Assembly (NCBI RefSeq): GCF_001540865.1
Contig: NC_033626.1
Span: 14,389,422-14,453,421 of the forward strand
Direction: 5' to 3'
From: Ananas comosus
Taxonomy: Eukaryota > Streptophyta > Magnoliopsida > Poales > Bromeliaceae
DNA: 64,000 nt
Shown: positions 54,101 through 64,000 of the stretch, in pieces
Layout of the letters: each line of letters opens with the position of its first letter
Numbering within the stretch: the stretch's first letter is position 1
The notes under the pieces: generated by a model
Databases searched by the model: none
The model's input: only the letters and a program-made list of their open reading frames with translations
Told to the model about the DNA's origin: nothing
Translations under genes and position numbers: made by a program

Positions 54101-54935
54101 TAAGAGAAGCAAGCAAATAGTCAGAGCGCTCTGAGAGGACCCGATGCTGATCTGGGATGAGTTGAGTAATGATAAAAGACCTAATGGCATACAAAAATTT
54201 GGTTTTATGAATAACTGTGCTGACAAGTAGTTGGAAATGTAGATGAGGTGGTATTCTCTGTTGTTGTTTTGTTTATTATTTTCTCCTTTTCATATAAGCT
54301 CTCAGTAGCATTTGTTTCTCCTAGTCACTGGTCAATCAGTCTAATTGAAGAAGAAACCGGTAAATTGATCTGGACTGAAGCCCAATTAGCATCAGCTGCA
54401 GCTTTTACAAGTTACTTCTAGATAGTTCCACTCAACCCGGTTTTCTTATCCTGCTAATCTTTAAATAATCTTTCTTCTACTAACTTACTTCTCCACTTGT
54501 CAAGTTTTTTATCCATTCTACTATTTGGCAAGTTGCAGGATGAAGCATCACCCTTGATTATTTTTTAGAACCAATTTGTTTGATGAGCTCAATATTTTAA
54601 TTACTATAAAGAGAGATCCAACTCTTGTTGCTTTTATTGTTTTCCTCTCTGTTTATATCTGAAAGGCTCACGTAATCTTGTATTGACAGGTTGGTACGGT
54701 TGGTGGTGGGACCCAGCTAGCCTCACAGTCAGCCTGCTTGGACCTATTAGGTGTGAAGGGTGCCAATATGGAATCCCCTGGGGCCAACGCCCGGCTTTTG
54801 GCCTCCATTGTGGCTGGCGGTGTCTTGGCCGGCGAGCTCTCTCTTATGTCAGCTCTTGCTGCCGGCCAGCTCGTCAGAAGCCATATGAAATACAACAGGT
54901 CCAGCAGAGATGTCACCAAGGCTGCTACCTCCTAA
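51165..54935 (+). CDS. HMGR: 3-Hydroxy-3-methylglutaryl-CoA reductase (HMGR)
   Basis: Four exons, 51165-52129, 52668-52849, 53106-53452 and 54690-54935, give 579 residues. The ER-bound enzyme reduces HMG-CoA to mevalonate with NADPH, the rate-limiting step of cytosolic isoprenoid and sterol synthesis. The N-terminal cytosolic part has the Arg motif MEVRRRF used for ER sorting; two membrane spans lie at about 54-71 and 89-114; a variable Ala/Pro/Glu linker follows, and the catalytic domain starts near 170. Catalytic residues: Glu257 ([10 protein letters not shown]), Lys ([11 protein letters not shown]), Asp (GDAMGMNM) and His563 ([10 protein letters not shown]); Ser569/570 beside it is the conserved inactivating phosphorylation site of SnRK1-type kinases. 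Exon 1 is very GC-rich, exons 2-4 are not, a monocot-type gradient. The frame is open upstream, but the ATG at 51165 gives the conserved N-terminus. An AATAAA at 55320 may be the poly-A signal. Confidence 0.97.
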
Positions 54936-57129
54936 GTTATTCCCTTTTTCGCAGATAGACCCTCCCAGAACCTCGAAATTGTAGTAAGAAGTTGCAAAGA
55001 ACGTAAGAGAGGGGATGTGTGCTGTTTGGGAATAAACAAAAGAGTGTAGCATCTTATAGGCAGCTCGAGAGGTAGCACTGTACTTTCTGCATTATCTGTA
55101 TATGTGCCCCTCTGGGAAGTTAATGGCGCAATGCTCTGGTTTATTCTCCGATTCTCCTCGCCCCTCATGAAGGGCTGTCTCGCATGCAGATGTTTATGTG
55201 ATTTAACTCTCGGCATCTTTTTCTTTTATTTGTGATTCTGTTTATTTGTGATTCTGTTGTACCAGACCTCTCGTGGACGATGTGTATTTTTCTGATACCA
55301 GTTCTGTTCTCATTGTCTCAATAAACTCGAGGAGCACAAATTTGTACTTAGACATTCAAAGCTTTTCAATGTGATAAATTTTTTACTTTTTTGGTTTACG
55401 TTGTAATGGTAGTCTGTCACTCGGTATATTGTAATGACAATCTATCACTCGCGACGTTGGTTGATGTTGCAGTGAAATAGGAACTAAAGTTGACAGGAAT
55501 AATATTCTTCCGTTTGGACCACATTTTTATCTGATTAGTACTAAAAGGAATAATGCTCACTGCGGACAATCTTTTTAGGCAGAGTTGGATAGGAGAACAG
55601 CTATATATACTTTAAACCAGCTGTATATACTTTAAACCAATAAAGTTGAAACCTGCGATCACTTGTTTTCAAGATGCCTCTACTTTTGGTATCTTTTTTT
55701 TTGTTTGACAAATGAGTTGCTTATCACGTCGCCCGAGTACAGTGTAACAGTGTTTTAGGAGAAATGTTGCAGCAAGATTGATTGCCACAGTCGAATAAAT
55801 GAACTAACCAAACTTCATTTACAGGATAGATAATCTGGTTAGAAAGAAATAGTATTATTTTTAGAAAATGACGCTATATCCAGCTCAAGTTCTTCACCGT
55901 ATACATTCATTCATACAGAATTAATTAGAATAATATCGTTAATTATATAATTGTAGCTTAATCCTTCATCCCCTTCTTTCCTCCCTCTCCTCCTATATCT
56001 CTCTATCTTTTTTCTTTTTTTTTTTTCTTGAGGCCTTAGTTGTCTCATCTATATTGTTAAGTCCATACCACTTTATGAATAAAATAAATATTTTGCTATT
56101 TTTTCTTTAAAAAAAAAGATTCTTTCGTTTGTGATGCCAGGGCTTGCCAACCTGGTGCAACATATTTGGTAAGAAATTGACGGCACGATAGTCAACTATT
56201 GGAGGAATTCTACACTGTCACACTTGCACCACGTCATCAATAACAAGTCAATCACATTCCTTCATTTCAAACAAAAGTACAATAAAAATATTTTTTTACA
56301 ATCATGATGGAACATATATTTTTAAAAGGATTAATTTGATTGGTTTGTTACGCCACGTCATTAATATACCCGTTGCATTCTAGAATTTTTCCAACTATTG
56401 TATCAGCACCGAACGATGAAATCATCAGTCATCACATCAACTGAAGTTTTGAAATAAATCTAATTCTCTGCCTATAGGAAACGCATATAGGGATTATTTG
56501 GCTCTTAATTACATCAACCGAATTCTTTCTCCCTTTTATTTTATTTTCGTATTCGATCTAACTTCTAATTATTTTTTTAAAAAAATAAATTAAAATTTAA
56601 ATTTGAATCTTAAATATCAACTATTAAATTTTTTTTGTCACTTCCTCCTCTAAGAATGGTCGGTTTTAATTTTTAATTTTTAGAAGGCAAACGGGTCGCT
56701 TTGGTTTTGGTCCAGCGGTGGTGAGGCCACGTGCTTAAGGTCCCATCGCACGAGGAGGCAATGTGCAGCTGTCGCACGTCTAACTATGATAGGAAGTGGT
56801 GGTGACATGAGCGGGCATCTGTCCGGTGTGAGCCAACCTGTCCAGACTTGCAAATCATTTGCGAGGACCACGTCTCCCAATGTGTTTTATTCTTTTATTA
56901 CTCTTTTCCCGTCTATTTGTCCATCTTAAACATACGTGTTTTAAATAACATTGTTTAGGCCCACGTGTCGATTACCTGATAATTTTTATTATCTTAATGA
57001 TTTTCCTCTTTGTGAATATTCTTTCGTAGAGAGAGGTTTTTTCCCTTGCCACGAACACAAAAATGTGATATTCAAAGTGGGGCAAATATTTTGGTAATTC
57101 TAATCTTCTGAAACACTAGGTTTGACTTA

Positions 57130-57360
57130 GGTTTCGTTTGAGATTGCGAAAAGATTACGTTCTGTACAGTAAAAAAAATACGATGAAAAAATATTCTATT
57201 TATTTTGTACGTAATAGTACGTTTCGCATATCGCAATAAATTAGTTACGATATATTTTTTGCGGTTTCACCGGAAAATCCAAAAGTATATCCCTATATAT
57301 TTTTATCTCAACTCCATTTTATCTAATAACGTCAAATAAACTTTAATAACAAACTAAGCC
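57130..57360. mobile_element. Probable PIF/Harbinger-type MITE
   Basis: A 231-bp interval between TTA at 57127-57129 and TTA at 57361-57363. The left end GGTTTCGTTTGAGATT and the reverse-complemented right end GGCTTAGTTTGTTATT agree at 12 of 16 positions. The interior has GTACGTTTCGCATATCGCAA-type sequence and no ORF. The inverted ends are diverged, so this is less certain than the other two MITEs. Confidence 0.5.
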
Positions 57361-58117
57361 TTAGAAAAAGGATTTACTATGTTCAGTAATGATTTAATGT
57401 TTTCCTTAAAGGGAAGCAATCAACGGCAATTAAACAATCAAAAGTAATATTTACTTCTTTAGGAAGAGAAAAACAAAAAATGGCATTTGTTGAAAGTTCC
57501 TTTTATGCAAATCTTAAAAGTTGGACAAATAGACAGAAGTTTTAAATTTTACGTTCTCACCGTTTTTACCCAAAGAAAAGTTTGTAGGCACATTAAAGAG
57601 CTTTACTATATACAAAACTGAACAAAAGTATCTTTCAAGGCTTGGCTAGCGAAGGATTGTAAATCCACCGTAATCGTATAATTGGTGCATTTATTATATC
57701 TTATCTTCTTCCTCATCTCGTAATATCTCATTATTCTTTTCAATCTAAGTCTTCTACCATTGCTAACCATCATTGCTAATTTAACTAGGCTGAAATATTA
57801 TCAATAGCACAAAACTATTAGTGTTACTAGTTTTTTAGCCCTTAGATTGAGAAATGTGCGGTTACGATGATATGGACCTTCTAAAGTTGAGTTGGTGGTT
57901 GGTTGAATAGTATAATCTAACGGATAAAAATAATTAAATGATTAAATCTAATTGTAAAAAACTCGATATCATCAAGTTCTTAGTGTTATCGATAGTGTTC
58001 TAGCCGGACTCTTGTTAATTTGATTCATAAATAACACATAGACGTACGTTCTGAGAAGTTGCTGGCCCTCCGTTAACTCCGCTCTGTTAACGCCCAAGGC
58101 CTCAGGAAGGTATACAA

Positions 58118-58246
58118 GGCCCAAACTCTCAGGGCCAAGTCCAAGCCTAACAAAGAAGAAAAGAGAAAAAGAAGGCAAGCCCAAACAAAGTTGAGCCCAC
58201 CCCAACATGGTGGGAAGGCCCATATTGAGAATGAGCGATAAGCCCA
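58118..58246 (+). promoter_or_regulatory. Cluster of five Site II elements
   Basis: RGCCCA (Site II) occurs at 58118, 58178, 58194, 58217 and 58241, about 350-480 bp upstream of the ATG at 58598. Such clusters are typical of nuclear genes for mitochondrial and ribosomal proteins, which hints at an organellar role for the downstream gene. Confidence 0.5.
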
Positions 58247-58499
58247 TAGATCCCTCACTATATTCGGAAATAAGAAAAAAAAAAAGAAGTAAAAAGTAAA
58301 AAACTTGCGTCTGAGGAAGAGCGAACGTGGCAGTTGGAACGCAGTCCACGCGGAGCAGGCCCGTTCGCCATTCCCGGACCAGCTCGATTGTGAATTTGTG
58401 ATCCGACTCCGCCTGGTGTAACAACGCCTTGTTTCATTCACTGACATGAGATGCGGGTTCCGGGTTCCCCCAAGTCCGGTCGAAGCTTGATCCGAGTGC

Positions 58500-58545
<46 letters not shown>
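58500..58545. repeat. (GA)n tract in the leader of the small membrane protein gene
   Basis: About 22 GA units starting 98 bp upstream of the ATG, within the probable 5' UTR. Confidence 0.9.
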
Positions 58546-58548
<3 letters not shown>

Positions 58549-58597
58549 GGAGGAGGGGGGTTTGAGTGGGGTTGGAAGGAAGCGTGGAGGGGCGGCG

Positions 58598-61286
58598 ATG
58601 GTGAGCAGGGGGCAGTGGAGGCGATCCCTGGGGAACGTGCGGTCGTTCGTGGGGAACGCGACGGGTGGGCTGAGAGGGTGGCCCAACGTGGCCTCGTGGG
58701 CCGTCGCCGGCACCCTCGCCTACTTCCTCTGGGTCAAGCCCGCCCAAGACCTCAAGAAGGAGCAGCAGGTAATCCATCCCCACCAGTCCCCTCCAACTTC
58801 TTCTTCTTCCCTTCTCTGTCGCCTTCCAGATCATTCGCTGCTCGCTCTCCTGCGCTTTCTCGCTCGTTCTTGTTCTATCCATCATACAAATTCTAGCCCC
58901 GCTTAATTGGTAACATCTTTGTTAGTAGCAAACTCAAAGCACGTTGAAATCAGATGCCGAATCGTTCATTGGAATCTCAGCAAACCCTTGCCTCAATTCA
59001 TAACTGCTCATGTTTACGGGGGTTCGGTGGGATTTGTAGATTGCCTTTTTATTTAGAAAATGCTGTAACCTTAACTATCTGACAGTCGTAGCACTTCTAG
59101 TTTGAAAGCATGGAAAGTGAGATTTTCATTATAGATGGCTTAGATGCTGGCAAATTGTGTGAACTAAAGATGTTTAACTGTATGCAATATGCGAAAAAAG
59201 TTGTATACAAACTGTTTGAGAGGCCACACCAATCGTCAGAACTAGCTAGAAATCGATTTCCTCTTTTTTTTTCTCTTTTTTTTTTCTTTTTTGTAACCAT
59301 CCTAAGAGAGTATCTGATTTGGGTCTTTTGACATTTATTTCCCTACATAATGAAAACTTCTAAAGTTATCAACATTATCCCCACTAATTTAGCTGATACT
59401 GATTCATAGTAAGGAGTAAAGAGACTTGTGGATTGAAAATTTGAAGAGAGCTTGAAATATCTGACTGCTGATGGAACTTATCTCATCAGACGAAGTTGTT
59501 GGCAGCACAAATATATGCCCTACCTGTAGCTACCAACACATTTTGGGATTACTGCGTGACCTATTCTATTTACTCGCTCTTCTTCAACAGTAACCTTGCT
59601 CTGCAATGAACATATTTGAACAATTTAGTCTGTGATAATAGATTCCTCGAAAAAATTGTAATCACTGGTATAGGAACCCGAGTCTATACTATTATTTATG
59701 TTTTCTGCAACTATACTTCAAGTCGACGGAGGAAAACTTAGTTCCTTGAAATGAAACGGACTCCTAAATGAATATCTCCTTGAAATGGGAGGAGGTCCTG
59801 TCTAAAAAGTAGTTTAGTCTCATCCGCTATAGCTTGAAGAATTCCCAACGGGCCAGCATATTCAGGCCCAATATGTTGTTGTATCGCTACAGATATTTCT
59901 CCTCGAAAACTCAAGTTGTATCTAGTTACAATTCGTATTCATTTTATTTCTTTTTTCATTATACAGTACAGCAAGCGAATTTAAAAATATTAAATTCAGA
60001 GAATTATAAAACCTATGTTCCGTCGTAAGTAGAACATCTAATGATTCTCTGATCTAGAGTAAAGCTAGAATACTTCTAGAAGTACGTGGGGTTATTTACT
60101 TCCGCGTAGTTTCCAGTGATTGGACAGCCGAATTGACCATTGTCAAAAACGATCTAAGCTATTTGAACTTTCTAGATAATAAAATTTTAAGCTTTTTCGG
60201 CATCGTTTAACCAATGATCCATTGACCTCAAGTTTGCCTTACATTAGCCTCTTTTTTTTTTGGAACCACTTGAATACTAAACAAACAATGCCGAAAATCT
60301 ACAAAATTTGGTTTCTGGAATGCTTTAGTAGTGTAGATCATGTTTGATACTGCCAATCATCGTTGATTCATATTTCCCATTTCCGGAAAAGAAGGGGAAG
60401 TAAATATTCCTGTTTACTTCGGGAAGTATTCTAGTTCTAGTCTATCTAAGTTACATTAAGTAGAAGCTATCATTGTTGACTGCATGACTGTCTGGTTGGA
60501 CCCTTGAAGTTATTTTTTCAGCAAGAGGAACTAAACATGTGCCTGTAGTACCAGCTGAAAAGCATTTTCCTTTTCAGATAAAGTTATTGATCTTGGCAAT
60601 GTATATTGTGATGTATCATAACTATACAAAGGTTAAACATTGCTTGTCTTAGTAATTAGAGTTTTTATATTAAGATTTTTCCATAGTTGAAGGAGCCAGT
60701 TTCTCATTGATTTTCATGATTTTGACATATGATTACTCAGATATGTAAGTTTACGAACATTTCTAATATGTGTTGGTACACCTGATGCTTATTCTAATTC
60801 ATGGCTGATCTTTTTTTATTTCCTGTTTCTTTTTGTGATTCAGGAGAGAGCAGCTTTAGCCGCAGCCTCAGATCCGTATCGCTATATTGAGAAAAGAAAA
60901 CCAATTCCTGATCCTCAGGTAGCCTCTTTTGCCCTTGCAGGCCTTTCTCTTTGTTCTATGTTCTTAGATTAATGTTGTTTAAACCAGTAGTACAAGCCTT
61001 TTTAATCGTGAATAACAAGATCAGATAAAACGTCACGGAAACTGCAACCAAAGCATCATATCACCAAAACAACTTGTTTAACTGGCTAGTTGTCCGAGCT
61101 GTTACCCTGTCCTAAGAAATTTCCTGGGGGATAAATGCTAGCTGTGGCTAATATTTAGAGATGATTTTGGGAAAGGTAGAATTGCGTTCTTGCCTATTTC
61201 TTCTTTTCTCTAATACATTTCATTATTCCCAGGAAACTGGTCTGATATATGGAAAGAGAAAGGAACCCAAGAATGATGAGAATTGA
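58598..61286 (+). CDS. Small single-span membrane protein of unknown function
   Basis: Three exons, 58598-58768, 60844-60918 and 61233-61286, give 99 residues. The N-terminal 30 residues are basic with Trp, Ser and Gly ([20 protein letters not shown]), followed by one hydrophobic helix at about 32-49 ([19 protein letters not shown]), then a charged tail ([20 protein letters not shown], ending [10 protein letters not shown]). The layout of a short basic N-terminus, one span and a hydrophilic tail resembles small accessory subunits of mitochondrial inner-membrane complexes, and the Site II cluster upstream supports that, but I cannot name the protein. Intron 1 is 2.1 kb and holds no recognisable gene. 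All junctions are GT-AG in phase 0. The frame is open upstream of the ATG, but the first Met after the GA tract is at 58598. AATAAA at 61487 is a possible poly-A signal. Confidence 0.85.
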
Positions 61287-64000
61287 TTAGCTTCACTTAC
61301 CCGATGTGTAGAAATGGTTTTATGCTGCTTTTGCATCACTTGGACAGCTGATTTCTGTCACTCGTGGCTTGCATGGTATATGCTTTATTGTTTTCTCGCT
61401 TTTGCCATTACTGAGCTTGAAGCTCAAAACAAGCTGCAGATGATGGGTAATGCTACACGTGGTCCTCCACAATCTTCCAGTAATTCAATAAAAACGTGTT
61501 GTACAAAGATATATACATCTCAGCATACTTCACCATCACTTAAAGTGTTTGTTTCTCCTCTTTTTCTTTTTTTGTTTCTTGTGTCTTTTTGGTCCTTTGA
61601 ATTTGTATGGACCTACGTTAACTGCTAAAATTTTCTAGATACTGTCTTTAAGGCCGTGCACATATTGATTCAGTCTCTAGACGACAGCTTATCATGTCTG
61701 TAACTTTTCTTTTTATTTGCTTATCCTTTTATCAATCTTCTGGCCTACATGCCACATGTTGGCGGCGTTTACAAGATTAGTAGTTCATCAAAATACTTTC
61801 GCCAAGTAGCCATACGCTGTGAAACTCTGAAATCTGGCATGGTTTAGTTGCCAGGATGAGGATGAGGATGAGGATGTGGTGACCCTCTATTGCTTTTCTT
61901 TTTTCCGGCCTCACCTGTACCTTGTTATGACCTTTGCAGTTTCATGCCAAAAAAAAAAAAAGGCAATTTTGTTTCTTTCTCATTCAAGACGAAAGGTTAT
62001 ATATAGCCCATGTCTTGGCAGGACACCTCCTTCCAACTTACGTGGTCAAAAGCAAGAAAACAAGTTCTGTGGTAACTACAGTATGGTATTTTTGTTTCAT
62101 CATGTACTGTGATTGTAATAACATTTTGTTTTGTGGCTGTTATTTTATACATTTATGAACCTTGTTCTTTTGGTTCTCGCGTGAGAAAGAACAGAAACAA
62201 AAGCAAAAACAACCGGTAAAATGCTTGAGAAAAATCAATAACAACAGATGGAAAACAACAGGCAGTGATTTGTTTGGATTTCTCGCCCAAGTATTGGGAA
62301 CACCCTCAGTTTGTTTATTGTGTCTCACTCATCCAGCTGTTACCATCCATCCCACGGATTTTACAATATCAAAGCACTTTAATTTCTGTCGAGATCATTG
62401 CCGGAAAAATACTGAGCCCTCAATCGGGACCTCGTTCAGGAGTCTCACTCGGTTGTCATGTGTTTATTTTGTTTCAATTCAAAAATTATATTTTTTTTTT
62501 AATAAAATTTTAATTTTCTTTTAAAAATTTAATATATATAAAAAAAAAATAGCGAACTAATACGTATCAACCGATTGGGGACTCCCCGTTGGAGACTTTT
62601 CAATGAGTTGCCATTGTGGAGTTTTTCATTAATATTTTATTCTGAAAGCAAATATGAGCACTCAGGCATCTTAGCTACACTTCGTTTCTTTTCGAGTTCA
62701 ATAATTATCTTGAGATTGCATTAAACTATTGGGATTTGATAGTGAGACAGGCGATTGTTTCCCTTCTTGTCCTAACAGTTATCTATACTGTTCGATTCAC
62801 ATAAACCCGTCCAATCTTTCATTACGATTGGGAGAACAAATGCACAGATTTTGAAGCATTAGCGCGCATTTGTGGGGCCCGTGGGTCTATGATACAAATC
62901 AGTACGATATGGGTTGGTGGTTACGCGCGTGATCACGTGCCCACGCGGCCCACGTGGAAATACGGCCCAACCCAGCTGGCGCGCTCTCCGCTGGCCCACG
63001 CGCTCCTCCACACGTGTCTCGCCGCAGCTCCGGCCAGTGGTTCCTTCCCACGTGGCACCCGAACAGCGAACGGTGTTTCATATTGTCCAGTTGTTGATGG
63101 CTCAGCACGTGCGCCTTTTTAATTTTGCCGCCCATTCTATAAGATTTGAAATTTAAAGCCTTCGCATAGGGTACTAATTAACCGGCCCNTCAATAAACTA
63201 TAATTCTCACCAATGCCGTGATTTTAAACTTCCTATTAAATGCTTCAAACAATTGAGAGGGGAGCACTTGTGCATACCCCACATGAGATCATAGATTAAG
63301 ACTAGTAATGGAAGAGGGAACAATCATGTCTGATCCCTTTGAATAAAGTATTGATCGAGTTTGCGTAAAATTATTAATTATTACAGTTAAAGTCAGCACG
63401 ATAAAAGTTAGTCGAGATGGGCTACATTGTTTAGGACGGATGCAATGAATTAGATCGAGGAACATGACAAGTACGGCCGATTGGACGCACATGGTCTCCC
63501 ACCACCGACGATGATGAGGCAGCGCGCCGCTCAGATTATTATAATCTAAACCCCACTTGCCCCCCATCTTTTGATCGAATAATTTAGTACTTGGGATGCT
63601 TGACCCTCTGATTAATTATGCTTGTTCAGTGGTTGATTGTCCTTCTAATTTGCCTTTTTCTTCTTTGCAGTGCATTACTAGTTTTAACTCATTGGTGGAG
63701 CATCCACTAAGCATGTCCTTTTTTACTTTGGATTAAGCAACGGAGATGCTCAAAATATTGTAATTTATATAAAGATGGACTTTTTTGCGTATTGAGATCG
63801 GAGTCTTTGACATGCTGCAAATCTTCGAGTGGATTAGTGAAAGGTAAATCAATTATATGGTTTTCGTCTGACTTAACGAGGGTTGAAGATGTAATTTCGT
63901 AGATCAATTGACATTCTTTTTACAGATCGAAGGTGAGCTTTTTATCTTTTTTTGTGTTCACATATATAGTAACGTGCCTTGTTTGAGTTTAGTGCTTAGA
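61287..64000. other. Right-hand intergenic region
   Basis: After the 3' UTR of the small membrane protein gene no further gene is seen. The region includes the G-box cluster at 62934-63111, an unresolved base at 63189, and AT-rich DNA to the window end. ORFs of 60-120 codons here have no recognisable content. Confidence 0.55.
62934..63111. promoter_or_regulatory. Cluster of five CACGTG (G-box/ABRE) palindromes
   Basis: CACGTG occurs at 62934, 62951, 63011, 63049 and 63106, several in ABRE form (CCACGTGG, ACACGTGTC, CCACGTGGC), with GC-rich coupling-element-like CACGCG motifs between them. A weak TATA-like CTATAAGA follows at about 63137 on the plus strand, but no ORF follows it in the window. 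Confidence 0.6.

Larger units (their letters stand above)
54936..58597. other. Intergenic region between HMGR and the small membrane protein gene
   Basis: After the HMGR 3' UTR (to about 55340) the DNA is AT-rich without a recognisable gene. It contains a probable MITE (57130-57360), a short direct repeat (CTGTATATACTTTAAACCA near 55600-55640), and a Site II cluster near the right end. The ORF at 57972-58424 on the minus strand lies over this promoter and is not credible. Confidence 0.6.

Noticed and set aside
57972..58885. Long minus-strand ORFs of 150 and 270 codons
   Set aside because: They overlap the promoter, GA tract and first exon of the forward gene and encode low-complexity Leu/Ser runs.

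Overview
The window is nuclear DNA from a flowering plant, almost certainly a monocot. The evidence is GT-AG introns, AT-rich intergenic DNA full of small transposons, (GA)n/(CT)n-rich 5' leaders, strongly GC-rich first exons (HMG-CoA reductase, aminoacylase, phosphate transporter), and a phosphate transporter of the grass PT11/PT13 type. The proteins look like those of a non-grass monocot (pineapple, palm or banana type). I cannot fix the species from sequence alone.

Layout, left to right. 1-496 (-): end of an uncharacterised plant protein gene that runs off the window. 497-6080: repeats, including a tRNA-derived SINE and a TRIM-like element. 6081-7598 (+): xylem-type papain protease (XCP1-like). 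7938-11175 (-): PHT1 phosphate transporter of the mycorrhiza-associated clade, with a Tourist-like MITE in its intron. 13646-13717 (+): tRNA-Gln(CUG), followed by degenerate tandem repeats. About 15.4 to 14.8 kb (-): an orphan TATA/telo-box/Site II promoter with a downstream hairpin but no long ORF. 15889-17513 (-): small coiled-coil protein. 18884-22496 (-): secreted aminoacylase-1. 24150-24757 (-): frameshifted glycine/cysteine-rich secreted protein gene. 27369-28172 (+): splicing factor U2AF35. 30860-36725 (+): PPi-dependent phosphofructokinase alpha subunit, 19 exons. 37959-40536 (+): mitochondrial MAM33/p32 protein. 41661-44206 (+): DGAT2. About 44.2-51.1 kb: a 7-kb transposon-rich gap holding a MULE-type MITE, a LINE-like insertion with a perfect 16-bp target duplication, a SINE with a 15-bp target duplication, and a decayed LINE reverse-transcriptase remnant. 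51165-54935 (+): HMG-CoA reductase. 58598-61286 (+): small single-membrane-span protein. 61287-64000: no gene seen, but a dense cluster of five CACGTG boxes.

The genes are independent units, not an operon; introns and reading frames were rebuilt by hand and all close in frame except the glycine-rich gene. No new multi-gene system is evident. The items most worth follow-up are the orphan non-coding-type promoter and hairpin near 15 kb, the shared 3' tail between the SINE and a LINE-like element, the five-G-box cluster near 63 kb, an in-frame open intron in DGAT2, and a GC-AG intron in the aminoacylase.
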